From JARROD01 sp037384225 (GTDB lineage: Bacteria; Pseudomonadota; Gammaproteobacteria; Pseudomonadales; Cellvibrionaceae), in NCBI GenBank assembly GCA_037384225.1, contig JARROD010000062.1, positions 1 to 44,278 on the forward strand: DNA of 44,278 bases. Direction: 5' to 3'. Numbering within the stretch: the stretch's first letter is position 1; the number at the start of each line of letters is the position of its first letter. The notes below the pieces were generated by a model. It saw only the letters and a list, made by a program, of their open reading frames with translations. It had not been told where the DNA came from and made no database searches. Both the position numbers and the translations under genes were made by a program. Shown one piece after another: positions 25,266 to 33,706 of this stretch.

Positions 25266-26591
25266 TTACTGTGCCGTTAATTTTTCCTGCCAACTCCGAG
25301 CCTTGGTGATTATTTCGTGTTCCGCCAAAGTCTGCAGTTTTCTGTCTTTCAGCAGCGGCTTGCCGTTGACCCAGACATGGCTGACCCGGTGGCTGCAACG
25401 GGTGTAAACCAGCAGTGAGACCGGATTATACATAGGTGTCGCTTCCAGTGTATCCATGTCGATGGCACACATATCGGCGGCTTTGCCCACCTCCAGGCTG
25501 CCGATACGCTGTTCCAGCCCCATGGCTCTGGCGCCGTTGAGCGTTGCCAGGCGCAGGGTTTGGTGGGCGTCCAGCGCGGCGGCGTTGCCGGCCACCCCTT
25601 TTGCCAGTAAGGCCGCCGTTTGCATTTCACCCTGTAGATCCAGGTCGTTGTTGCTGGCCGCACCGTCGGTGCCCAGCGCGACATTGATGCCGGCGTTCAG
25701 TAGGCGATCGACGGGGCAGAAACCGCTGGCCAGATTGAGATTGGACTCCGGGCAGTGAATGACATGGGCGCCGGATTCCCGCAGTATTTCCAGATCCAGG
25801 TCATCAACCTGGGTCATGTGGACACACTGGCTCAGCGGCGAGAGCAGCCCCAATTCCTGCAGCCGCTGGCTGGGGCGCTGCCCGGTACTGCTCAGCGCCG
25901 TTTCCACTTCGGTTGCGGTTTCGTGCAGGTGACTCTTTACCGGGGCTTGCATTTCCTCTGCCAGGGTGGATATGCGCTGCAGCGGCTGGTCGGAGACGGT
26001 GTAGGGCGCGTGGGGACCGAAACCGATAGTGATCAATTCGCTGGAGCGGTAGTCATCGTGCAGTGCCAGCCCTTTGTTTATGTATTCATCGGCTCCCCGG
26101 GCCCAGACGCTGGGGAAGTCCAGCACCGGAAAGTTGACCTGGGCGCGGGCGCCGGCATGCTGCGCGACGGCGGCGACTTGTTCCGGGTAAAAATACATGT
26201 CAGAGAAACAGGTGGTGCCACTGCGCAGCATCTCCGCCAGCGCCAGCTCAGTGCCGTCTTTGACAAACTGCGGGCCGACCCATTTCATTTCCGCCGGCCA
26301 GATATGTTTTTCCAGCCACTCCTGCAGTTCTATATCGTCGGCGTAGCCGCGCAGCAGGCTCATGGCGGAGTGACAGTGGGTGTTGACGAGGCCGGGTATC
26401 AGCAGGTGCTGGCCCAAATCCAGGGTCTCGGTGGCGATAAAGCGTTTGGCGGCTTCCTGTTGCGGCACCAGGGCAAGGATGTTGCCTTTGTCGACAGCGA
26501 GGCTGCAGTGTTCGAAAATCTGGTTTTCCGGAATGACAGGAACGATCCAGCGGGCGTTAATCAACAGGTCAATAGACAGGGGGTTTGGCAT
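25266..26591 (-). CDS. mtaD: MTA/SAH deaminase-family amidohydrolase (TRZ/ATZ)
   Basis: This 441-residue metal-dependent amidohydrolase has the N-terminal HCH pair (H72/H74 in NTHCHSAMS), HLHE-type second-shell motif (KSHLHETATE), HCPESN and the catalytic Asp in GTDGAASNN. In Pseudomonas the gene beside ubiG is a deaminase of 5'-methylthioadenosine/S-adenosylhomocysteine, part of methionine-side-product salvage; the substrate here is inferred from that neighbourhood. It is divergent from gyrA. Confidence 0.85.
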   Translation of the reverse strand: MPNPLSIDLLINARWIVPVIPENQIFEHCSLAVDKGNILALVPQQEAAKRFIATETLDLGQHLLIPGLVNTHCHSAMSLLRGYADDIELQEWLEKHIWPAEMKWVGPQFVKDGTELALAEMLRSGTTCFSDMYFYPEQVAAVAQHAGARAQVNFPVLDFPSVWARGADEYINKGLALHDDYRSSELITIGFGPHAPYTVSDQPLQRISTLAEEMQAPVKSHLHETATEVETALSSTGQRPSQRLQELGLLSPLSQCVHMTQVDDLDLEILRESGAHVIHCPESNLNLASGFCPVDRLLNAGINVALGTDGAASNNDLDLQGEMQTAALLAKGVAGNAAALDAHQTLRLATLNGARAMGLEQRIGSLEVGKAADMCAIDMDTLEATPMYNPVSLLVYTRCSHRVSHVWVNGKPLLKDRKLQTLAEHEIITKARSWQEKLTAQ

Positions 26592-26848
26592 GGCTATTTG
26601 TCCGTTAGTGGTAGCGATTTTGTCACAGCGGGCTGGAAGTATACCCCCAATCTCATTCCAAGAGCATAGTAAGTGTGCCTATCTTACTGATTTCATGGTA
26701 CTATTCCGCTTTTGGCCGGTCCGCTTTTGGCCGGATTGGCTGACCCGCCATTCCCCGCCGTGTTAAGAGGCATTGGTTCCAGTGCCAAGGGCGCGTGCCG
26801 GGAGCCGGTGGGTTTCAGGTGTTGATATTATTAGGAAAGTCGTAGTTT
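26592..26848. other. mtaD-gyrA divergent intergenic region
   Basis: The divergent gap must hold promoters for both genes, but no convincing -35/-10 pair could be picked. It contains a tandem 15-bp duplication (TCCGCTTTTGGCCGG) at 26705-26719 and 26720-26734, about 115 bases before the gyrA start. Confidence 0.6.
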
Positions 26849-29476
26849 ATGGGCGAACTAGCGAAAGAAATCTTACCAGTCAATATTGAGGATGAGCTGA
26901 AGCAATCCTATCTCGATTACGCCATGAGCGTTATTGTGGGGCGGGCTTTGCCGGATGTTCGCGATGGCTTGAAACCGGTGCACAGGCGTGTGCTCTACGC
27001 CATGAGTGAACTCGGCAACGACTGGAATAAAGCTTACAAAAAATCCGCCCGGGTGGTGGGGGATGTCATCGGTAAATACCATCCCCACGGCGACGCCGCC
27101 GTCTATGACACCATTGTGCGTATGGCGCAGTCATTTTCGCTCCGCTATATGTTGGTGGACGGCCAGGGCAACTTCGGCTCCATTGACGGCGACGGCGCGG
27201 CAGCCATGCGTTACACCGAGATCCGTATGGCCAAGATTTCCCACGATCTGCTGGCTGACCTGGACAAGGAAACGGTGGATTTCGTTGAAAACTATGATGG
27301 CACAGAACTGATCCCCGAAGTGCTGCCGTCACGGGTACCGAACCTGCTGGTAAACGGCTCTTCCGGTATTGCCGTGGGCATGGCCACCAATATCCCTCCC
27401 CACAATCTGCGTGAAGTGATCAAGGGTTGCCTGGCTCTGATCGAAAACCCCGATACCAACGTCGACGAGTTGATGGAGATTATCCCCGGCCCGGATTTTC
27501 CTACCGGCGGCATTATCAACGGTCGCGCAGGTATTGTGCAGGCCTACCGTACCGGGCGCGGGCGTATTTACGTGCGCGCCAAGGCCGACATTGAACGCGA
27601 TGACAAGAGCAATAAAGAAACCATTATCATTTCCGAAATACCCTACCAGCTCAACAAGGCACGGTTGATTGAGCGCATCGCCGAACTGGTTAAAGAAAAG
27701 AAAATAGAAGGCATTTCCGAACTGCGCGATGAATCCGACAAAGATGGGTTGCGGGTGGTGATCGAACTCAAGCGCGGGGAGATGGGCGAGGTGGTGCTCA
27801 ACAATCTCTACAGCCAGACCAGTCTGGAAAACGTGTTCGGCATCAATATGGTGGCGCTGGTGGACGGCCAGCCGAAGATTCTGAACCTGAAGCAGCTGCT
27901 GGAATACTTTATCCTGCACCGCCGCGAAGTGGTCACGCGACGCACTGTTTATTTGTTGCGCAAGGCCCGCGAACGTGGGCATGTGCTGGAAGGCCTGGCG
28001 ATTGCCATTGCCAATATCGATGCTGTTATCGAGTTGATAAAAAGTTCATCCACCCCGGCCGATGCTCGCGAGGCCCTATTGGCCCGCGGTTGGCCGGTGG
28101 GTGATGTGAGTGAATTTCTGGAGCGCGCCGGTGCCGACGCCTGTCGCCCCGATGAACTGGAAGATCATTACGGCCTGCGCGATGGCCGTTATTATCTGTC
28201 CCCGGCGCAAGTCGGAGCGATACTCGATTTACGCCTGCACCGTCTGACCGGGATGGAGCACGACAAACTGCTGGGTGAGTATCGCGAGCGGCTGGAGCAG
28301 ATCGCTGAGTATATGTTGATTCTGGGTAATCCGCAGCGGCTGATGCAGGTAATCCGGGAAGAACTGGAAAAGGTCGGCAACGAATACGGCGATGATCGCC
28401 GTACCGCGATCGAGAGTTCGAAACAGGATTTGACCATTGAGGACCTGATCTCCGAAGAGGTGCGGGTGGTGACCATTTCCCACACCGGCTACGCCAAAAC
28501 CCAGCCCCTGGACGCCTATCAGGCTCAGCGACGCGGGGGCATGGGCAAGGCGGCGACCAAGGTTAAAGATGAGGATTTTATCGAACACCTGTTGATCGCC
28601 AGTACCCACGATACCCTGCTGTGCTTTACCAACGCCGGCAAGGTGTACTGGCTCAAGGTTTATCAGATTCCTGTGGCCGGGCGCCAGTCCCGCGGTCGCC
28701 CCATGGTCAACTTGCTGCCGTTGGAGGAGGGGGAGCGCATTACGTCAATTCTACCGGTGAAAGAGTATGACGATCAGCATTTTATCTTTATGTCCACCGC
28801 CAATGGAACCGTTAAGAAAACATCGTTGTCGCAGTTTTCTCGCCCTCGTAGTGTGGGCCTGAGGGCGATAGAACTGGACGAGGGGGACAATTTGGTCGGC
28901 ACGGCGATTACTGACGGCAACTGCGATGTGATTTTGATGTCCTCCAGCGGCAAGGCGGCCAGATTCAAGGAAACCGACGTGCGCGCCATGGGGCGGGTTT
29001 CCCGCGGTGTACGGGGTATCAAGCTGCAGGACGGGCAAAAGGTGATATCAATGGTGATCCCCTTCGAAGGCGGCAAGGTGATGACGGTGAGTGAAAACGG
29101 CTACGGCAAGCGTACCGATGTGATGGATTTTCCGACCAAAGGGCGGGGGTCACTCGGGGTTATCGGTATGCAGACCAGTGAACGCAACGGCGAGTTGGTC
29201 GGGGCCGTGCAGGTGTTTGACGGTGACGAAATCATGTTGATATCCGACCAGGGCACCCTGGTCAGAACCCGTGTCGATGAGGTTTCAGTGCTCGGGCGCA
29301 ACACCCAGGGGGTGCGGATGATCAAGCTGCGCAAGGGTGAACACCTGGTGGGTGTCGAGCGCATTGAGGAGACCGCCGCCAGTGATGGATCCGTCGTAGA
29401 CGACGCGCACAGCAGCGACGAATCCGCCGCAGGCGAAGCGCACAATGGCGACGAATCGGAAGTTTCCCCAGAGTAG
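26849..29476 (+). CDS. gyrA: GyrA, DNA gyrase subunit A
   Basis: GyrA cleaves and religates DNA during negative supercoiling. The 875-residue protein has the catalytic Tyr122 (MRYTEIRM), the quinolone-determining region (YHPHGDAAVYDTIV at residues 78-90), and C-terminal beta-pinwheel repeats with the GyrA box-like QRRGGMG. At E. coli position 83 it has Ala rather than Ser or Thr; Asp87 is kept. The acidic tail has short Asp/Ser/Glu repeats. pheA starts five bases after the stop; serC, often found between them in relatives, is absent. Confidence 0.98.
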   Translation: MGELAKEILPVNIEDELKQSYLDYAMSVIVGRALPDVRDGLKPVHRRVLYAMSELGNDWNKAYKKSARVVGDVIGKYHPHGDAAVYDTIVRMAQSFSLRYMLVDGQGNFGSIDGDGAAAMRYTEIRMAKISHDLLADLDKETVDFVENYDGTELIPEVLPSRVPNLLVNGSSGIAVGMATNIPPHNLREVIKGCLALIENPDTNVDELMEIIPGPDFPTGGIINGRAGIVQAYRTGRGRIYVRAKADIERDDKSNKETIIISEIPYQLNKARLIERIAELVKEKKIEGISELRDESDKDGLRVVIELKRGEMGEVVLNNLYSQTSLENVFGINMVALVDGQPKILNLKQLLEYFILHRREVVTRRTVYLLRKARERGHVLEGLAIAIANIDAVIELIKSSSTPADAREALLARGWPVGDVSEFLERAGADACRPDELEDHYGLRDGRYYLSPAQVGAILDLRLHRLTGMEHDKLLGEYRERLEQIAEYMLILGNPQRLMQVIREELEKVGNEYGDDRRTAIESSKQDLTIEDLISEEVRVVTISHTGYAKTQPLDAYQAQRRGGMGKAATKVKDEDFIEHLLIASTHDTLLCFTNAGKVYWLKVYQIPVAGRQSRGRPMVNLLPLEEGERITSILPVKEYDDQHFIFMSTANGTVKKTSLSQFSRPRSVGLRAIELDEGDNLVGTAITDGNCDVILMSSSGKAARFKETDVRAMGRVSRGVRGIKLQDGQKVISMVIPFEGGKVMTVSENGYGKRTDVMDFPTKGRGSLGVIGMQTSERNGELVGAVQVFDGDEIMLISDQGTLVRTRVDEVSVLGRNTQGVRMIKLRKGEHLVGVERIEETAASDGSVVDDAHSSDESAAGEAHNGDESEVSPE

Positions 29477-29481
29477 ATGCT

Positions 29482-30624
29482 ATGGCAGATGTGTCCAACA
29501 GTGGTCCTGAACAGAAGGAACCGGACAACGCCGATGAGCTGGCCGGTTTGCGAGATCGTATCGATGCGATCGACCTGAAAATCGGTGAGCTGATCAGTGA
29601 GCGGGCCCGCTGCGCCAAACGTGTGGCGGCGGTGAAACAATCCGAAGCGCAAGGTCGGGGGGCCGGTGCCGCCACCTATTATCGACCCGAGCGCGAGGCG
29701 CAGGTTTTGCGCAAAGTGATGGAGCGCAACACCGGTCCGCTGACGGATGAAGAAATGGCGCGTCTGTTCAGAGAAATTATGTCAGCCTGCCTGGCCCTTG
29801 AGCTGCCGATAAAAGTGGCGTTCCTGGGGCCCGAAGGGACCTTTACCCAACAGGCGGCGATCAAGCATTTCGGGCATTCGGCGGACTGTGTACCCATGGC
29901 CGTTATCGATGAAGTGTTTCGCGAAGTCGAAGCCGGAGCCGCCAATTACGGTGTGGTGCCGGTGGAAAATTCCACTGAGGGCGTGGTTAACCATACGTTG
30001 GATAATTTTATGGAGTCCAACCTTAAAATATGCGGTGAAGTGGAGCTGCGTATTCACCAGCACCTGCTGGTTTCAGAGGTGACAAATACAGATCATATTA
30101 CCCGTATTTATTCCCATTCCCAGTCCCTGGCCCAGTGCCGCAAGTGGCTCGATTCCCACTATCCCCAGGCCGAGCGCATTGCTGTCAACAGCAATGCCGA
30201 AGCCGCCAAGCGCATTAAAGGCGAGTGGAATTCAGCGGCGATTGCCGGCGAAATGGCAGCCGAGCTCTACGATCTGAAAATACTCTCGGAAAAAATTGAG
30301 GACCAGCCCGATAACTCGACCCGGTTTCTGGTGATCGGCACTGAGGAGGTATCGGCCAGTGGCTGCGACAAATCGTCGATTGTGGTCTCCATGCGCAATA
30401 AACCGGGCGCGTTGCACGACTTGCTGGAGCCGTTCCAGCGCAACAAAGTGGATTTAACCCGGGTGGAAACCCGGCCCTCTCATTCCGGCGCCTGGAACTA
30501 TGTCTTTTTTATCGATTTTGCTGGGCATCAAGACAGTGATGAGGTGCACGCGGCGCTGCAGGCTGTAGGCGAAAGGGCCTCGGATTTGAAGGTACTGGGG
30601 TCTTACCCGAAAGCGGTTCTTTAA
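29482..30624 (+). CDS. pheA: PheA, chorismate mutase/prephenate dehydratase
   Basis: PheA converts chorismate to phenylpyruvate. The 380-residue protein has an N-terminal chorismate mutase helix bundle (LRDRIDAIDLKIGELISERA), a prephenate dehydratase domain (FLGPEGTFTQQAA; VPVENSTEGVVN; the catalytic NSTRFLVIG) and a C-terminal ACT domain (NKPGALHDLLEPF; VETRPS) that usually mediates phenylalanine feedback. It is tightly linked to gyrA upstream and tyrA downstream. Confidence 0.97.
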   Translation: MADVSNSGPEQKEPDNADELAGLRDRIDAIDLKIGELISERARCAKRVAAVKQSEAQGRGAGAATYYRPEREAQVLRKVMERNTGPLTDEEMARLFREIMSACLALELPIKVAFLGPEGTFTQQAAIKHFGHSADCVPMAVIDEVFREVEAGAANYGVVPVENSTEGVVNHTLDNFMESNLKICGEVELRIHQHLLVSEVTNTDHITRIYSHSQSLAQCRKWLDSHYPQAERIAVNSNAEAAKRIKGEWNSAAIAGEMAAELYDLKILSEKIEDQPDNSTRFLVIGTEEVSASGCDKSSIVVSMRNKPGALHDLLEPFQRNKVDLTRVETRPSHSGAWNYVFFIDFAGHQDSDEVHAALQAVGERASDLKVLGSYPKAVL

Positions 30625-30655
30625 CCGGCAATAATTAAAGGATAACTGTGCAACC

Positions 30656-31373
30656 ATGATAATCAACAAGCTGGTCGTTGTCGGGGTGGGCCTGATAGGT
30701 TCCAGCCTGGCGGCGGCGCTGAAGGCAAGGGGTGGCTGTGTTGAAACCATCGGCGTTGTACGGCGGCCAGAGACTGGCAGGGAGGCGCTGCGCCTCGGGG
30801 TGGTAGACCGCGTCTGTACCGGGATAAGTGAAGTGGCCTCTGAGTTGAGGGCGGGGGACGTCATCTTTATCGCCGTGCCCACACTCGCCATAACCCAGGT
30901 ACTGGAACAGGTGCGTGAGTGTGTGGCCGAGACGGTGACGGTAACCGACGGCGCCAGTGTCAAGGGCAGTGTACGCCAGTCGGGCCGTGGGTGCGGAAGT
31001 GCTGGAAATGTCAGTCGCCGAGCACGACGAAGTGCTGGCCGCCACCAGCCACCTGCCGCATATTATTGCCTATTCCCTGGTCGATACCCTGGCCAACGAT
31101 GCCGAAAACGAAAATATTTTCCGCTATGCCGCCGGGGGGTTTCGCGACTTTACCCGCATCGCTTCCAGTGACCCGGTGATGTGGCACGATATTATGCGGG
31201 CAAACCGCCACAGTATACTGAAAGCACTGGACCTATTCAGTGATAATATCGCGGTGCTGCGCCGGGCGATCGAAACCCAGGACAGCGAACAACTGCTGCG
31301 AATTTTCACCCGCGCCAAGGCGGCGCGGGATCATTTTACCAAGATGCTAACCAGACAGGCTTATAGTGACCCC
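30656..31373 (+). pseudogene. tyrA: TyrA (prephenate dehydrogenase) domain with internal deletion and frameshift, fused to AroA
   Basis: This is the N-terminal half of the Pseudomonas-type TyrA-AroA fusion. The first frame gives the NAD-binding start VVVGVGLIGSSL and continues to TDGASVKGSV at about 30977. A jump in frame follows near 30975-30985, and the second frame resumes with AVGAEVLEMSVAEHDEVLA, LPHIIAYSL and FRYAAGGFRDFTRIA. Compared with the Pseudomonas protein, about 60 codons are missing between these points, including the catalytic HPIAGSE-type motif. The first frame stops at 31171. The dehydrogenase is therefore expected to be inactive if the sequence is correct. A separate tyrA or phenylalanine hydroxylase elsewhere cannot be excluded. 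Confidence 0.85.
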
Positions 31374-32693
31374 ATGCAGGACAAATCCATAGAATATTGT
31401 GTACATGCCGGTGGTTGTGTCAGCGGAACCATTCGAGTGCCCGGTGACAAATCCATTTCCCACCGCTCGGTAATGCTGGGCTCGCTGGCGGAGGGTATCA
31501 CCGAAGTGGAGGGGTTTCTCGAGGGCGAGGACGCGCTGGCGACCATGCAGGTGTTTCGCGATATGGGGGTGGTCATCGAGGGACCGGACCAGGGACGGCT
31601 GCGGATTCACGGGGTTGGTCTCAAGGGCCTGCGGCCACCGGCGGGGTCTCTCTATCTGGGCAATTCCGGCACCGCGATGCGACTGTTGGTAGGATTACTG
31701 GCGGGACAGGCGTTTGACACGGAATTAACCGGTGATGAATCCCTGTCGAAACGGCCGATGAACCGGGTGGCCGACCCGGTACGGGAAATGGGCGCAAACA
31801 TTGAAACCGCCGCCGGCGGGCTGCCGCCGGTAAAAATCAAAGGCGGTGCCCGGTTGACCGGTATCGACTACAACCTGCCGATGGCCAGTGCTCAGGTTAA
31901 ATCCTGTCTACTGCTGGCGGGACTCTATGCAGAGGGAAAGGTCAGTGTCACCGAACCGGCACCGACCCGCGACCATACCGAACGCATGTTGGCAGGCTTT
32001 GGTTACAACGTCGAACGCGAGGGCGCCCGGGTAGAACTACAGGGGGGTGGCAGACTGGTTGCCACCGATATTGAAGTGCCGGCGGATATCTCTTCGGCGG
32101 CCTTTTTTATGGTGGCGGCCTCGATTGCGCCGGATTCCGACTTGACGCTGACCCATGTCGGAATAAACCCGACGCGCAATGGTGTTATCAATATTTTACG
32201 GCTTATGGGCGCCGATATAACGTTGTCCAACGAGCGCATCGTCGGCGGTGAACCCGTGGCCGATATCCGGGTACGCCACGCACCTTTAATCGGTATTAGT
32301 ATCCCGCGCGACCAGGTGCCCCTGGCAATTGATGAGTTTCCCGTGCTGTTTGTGGCGGCGGCCTGTGCGCAAGGTAAAACAGTTTTGACCGGTGCCGAAG
32401 AACTGCGGGTCAAGGAGAGCGACCGTATTCAGGCAATGGCTGACGGTCTGCGGGTGCTGGGGATAAAAGCCGACCCGCGATCCGACGGCATAGAAATCGA
32501 AGGCGGTCAGATGGCGGGTGGGGTTGTTGATAGTCACGGTGACCACCGCATCGCCATGGCCTTTGCTGTGGCCGGGCTGCGGGCGAACTCGGCTATCCGT
32601 ATTCGCGAGTGCAATAATGTCGCCACTTCGTTTCCCGGATTTGACCGGCTGGCGCAACAGGCTGGCATAAGGTTAGAAGTATATAATACATAG
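31374..32693 (+). CDS. aroA: AroA, EPSP synthase (3-phosphoshikimate 1-carboxyvinyltransferase)
   Basis: AroA makes EPSP in the shikimate pathway. From ATG 31374 the domain is 439 residues, the normal full length. It carries GDKSISHRS, LGNSGTAMRLL, the SAQVK motif, RDHTE and NPTRNG, which fit the motif set used to define class II (glyphosate-tolerant) EPSP synthases. In relatives it is translated as the C-terminal half of a TyrA-AroA fusion; here tyrA is frameshifted, so AroA must be started internally, from this ATG or an upstream start in the second frame (GTG at 30957), unless the frameshift is an artefact. Confidence 0.93.
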   Translation: MQDKSIEYCVHAGGCVSGTIRVPGDKSISHRSVMLGSLAEGITEVEGFLEGEDALATMQVFRDMGVVIEGPDQGRLRIHGVGLKGLRPPAGSLYLGNSGTAMRLLVGLLAGQAFDTELTGDESLSKRPMNRVADPVREMGANIETAAGGLPPVKIKGGARLTGIDYNLPMASAQVKSCLLLAGLYAEGKVSVTEPAPTRDHTERMLAGFGYNVEREGARVELQGGGRLVATDIEVPADISSAAFFMVAASIAPDSDLTLTHVGINPTRNGVINILRLMGADITLSNERIVGGEPVADIRVRHAPLIGISIPRDQVPLAIDEFPVLFVAAACAQGKTVLTGAEELRVKESDRIQAMADGLRVLGIKADPRSDGIEIEGGQMAGGVVDSHGDHRIAMAFAVAGLRANSAIRIRECNNVATSFPGFDRLAQQAGIRLEVYNT

Positions 32694-32737
32694 CTGCACT
32701 TTCTTTATACCTTATAATGCGAACCGAACGCACATGC

Positions 32738-32755
32738 GGGGGTGGGCCCCCCTTT
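32738..32755 (+). terminator. Candidate terminator between aroA and cysD
   Basis: GGGGG (32738-32742) and CCCCC (32747-32751) form a short GC stem around TGGG and run into CTTT. The T tract is short. A TATAAT hexamer at 32713-32718 just upstream could be the -10 box of a cysDN promoter, but no good -35 lies 17 bases before it. Confidence 0.4.
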
Positions 32756-32792
32756 ACCCACTCGATAACTAATCATCCAGTCAGAAAAAATA

Positions 32793-33704
32793 ATGTCTAC
32801 TGAATTTAATTTGACGCACTTGCAACAACTGGAAGCTGAAAGCATCCACATTATCCGCGAAGTGGCCGCCGAGTTTGAAAATCCGGTGATGCTCTATTCG
32901 ATCGGCAAAGATTCAGCGGTGATGATGCACCTGACGTTGAAAGCATTCTACCCGGGCAAACCACCGTTTCCCCTGTTGCATGTGGATACCACCTGGAAGT
33001 TTCGCGAGATGATAGAATTTCGTGATAAGCGAGTCAAAGAACTGGGCTGGGATCTGTTGGTACACATCAACCAGGAAGGTGTGGATATGGGTATCAGCCC
33101 GTTTGTTCACGGCAGTGCCAAGCACACAGATATTATGAAAACCGAGAGCTTGAAACAGGCACTGGATAAATACGGTTTCGACGCCGCTTTTGGTGGCGCG
33201 CGGCGCGATGAGGAAAAATCCCGAGCCAAGGAACGGGTCTATTCATTTCGGGACAGGAATCATCGCTGGGATCCAAAAAACCAGCGTCCTGAGTTGTGGA
33301 GCATCTACAATGGCAAGGTCGACAAGGGCGAAAGCATCCGCGTGTTTCCGCTCTCGAACTGGACCGAGTTGGATATCTGGCAGTACATTCACCTGGAAAG
33401 TATTCCCATTGTTCCCCTGTACTTTGCCGCCGAGCGGCCGGTGGTTGAACGCGACGGTGTACTGATCATGGTGGATGACGAGCGTATGTCGATTGAACCC
33501 GGGGAAAAAATCGAAAACAAAATGGTGCGCTTTCGCACCCTCGGCTGTTACCCCCTGACCGGGGCGGTGGAATCTACGGCGACCACACTGCCTGAAATTA
33601 TTCAGGAAATGTTGCTGACCAAGACGTCCGAGCGCCAGGGGCGTGTCATCGACCACGACAGCGCCGGATCGATGGAAAAGAAAAAGCAAGAGGGGTATTT
33701 TTAA
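32793..33704 (+). CDS. cysD: CysD, sulfate adenylyltransferase subunit 2
   Basis: CysD with CysN activates sulfate to APS. The 303-residue protein has the PP-loop motif SIGKDSAVMMHL near residue 36 and the HVDTTWKF segment, followed by FGGARRDEEKSRAKERVYSFRD in pieces and EPGEK. Length is normal. cysN starts two bases after the stop. The pair sits between aroA and the regulatory RNA locus, an uncommon position, because in most relatives cmk-rpsA follows aroA. Confidence 0.97.
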   Translation: MSTEFNLTHLQQLEAESIHIIREVAAEFENPVMLYSIGKDSAVMMHLTLKAFYPGKPPFPLLHVDTTWKFREMIEFRDKRVKELGWDLLVHINQEGVDMGISPFVHGSAKHTDIMKTESLKQALDKYGFDAAFGGARRDEEKSRAKERVYSFRDRNHRWDPKNQRPELWSIYNGKVDKGESIRVFPLSNWTELDIWQYIHLESIPIVPLYFAAERPVVERDGVLIMVDDERMSIEPGEKIENKMVRFRTLGCYPLTGAVESTATTLPEIIQEMLLTKTSERQGRVIDHDSAGSMEKKKQEGYF

Positions 33705-33706
33705 CC

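Noticed and set aside
25755..26669. 304-residue frame on the + strand
   Set aside because: Antisense to mtaD, with no recognisable domain; a shadow of a GC-rich gene.
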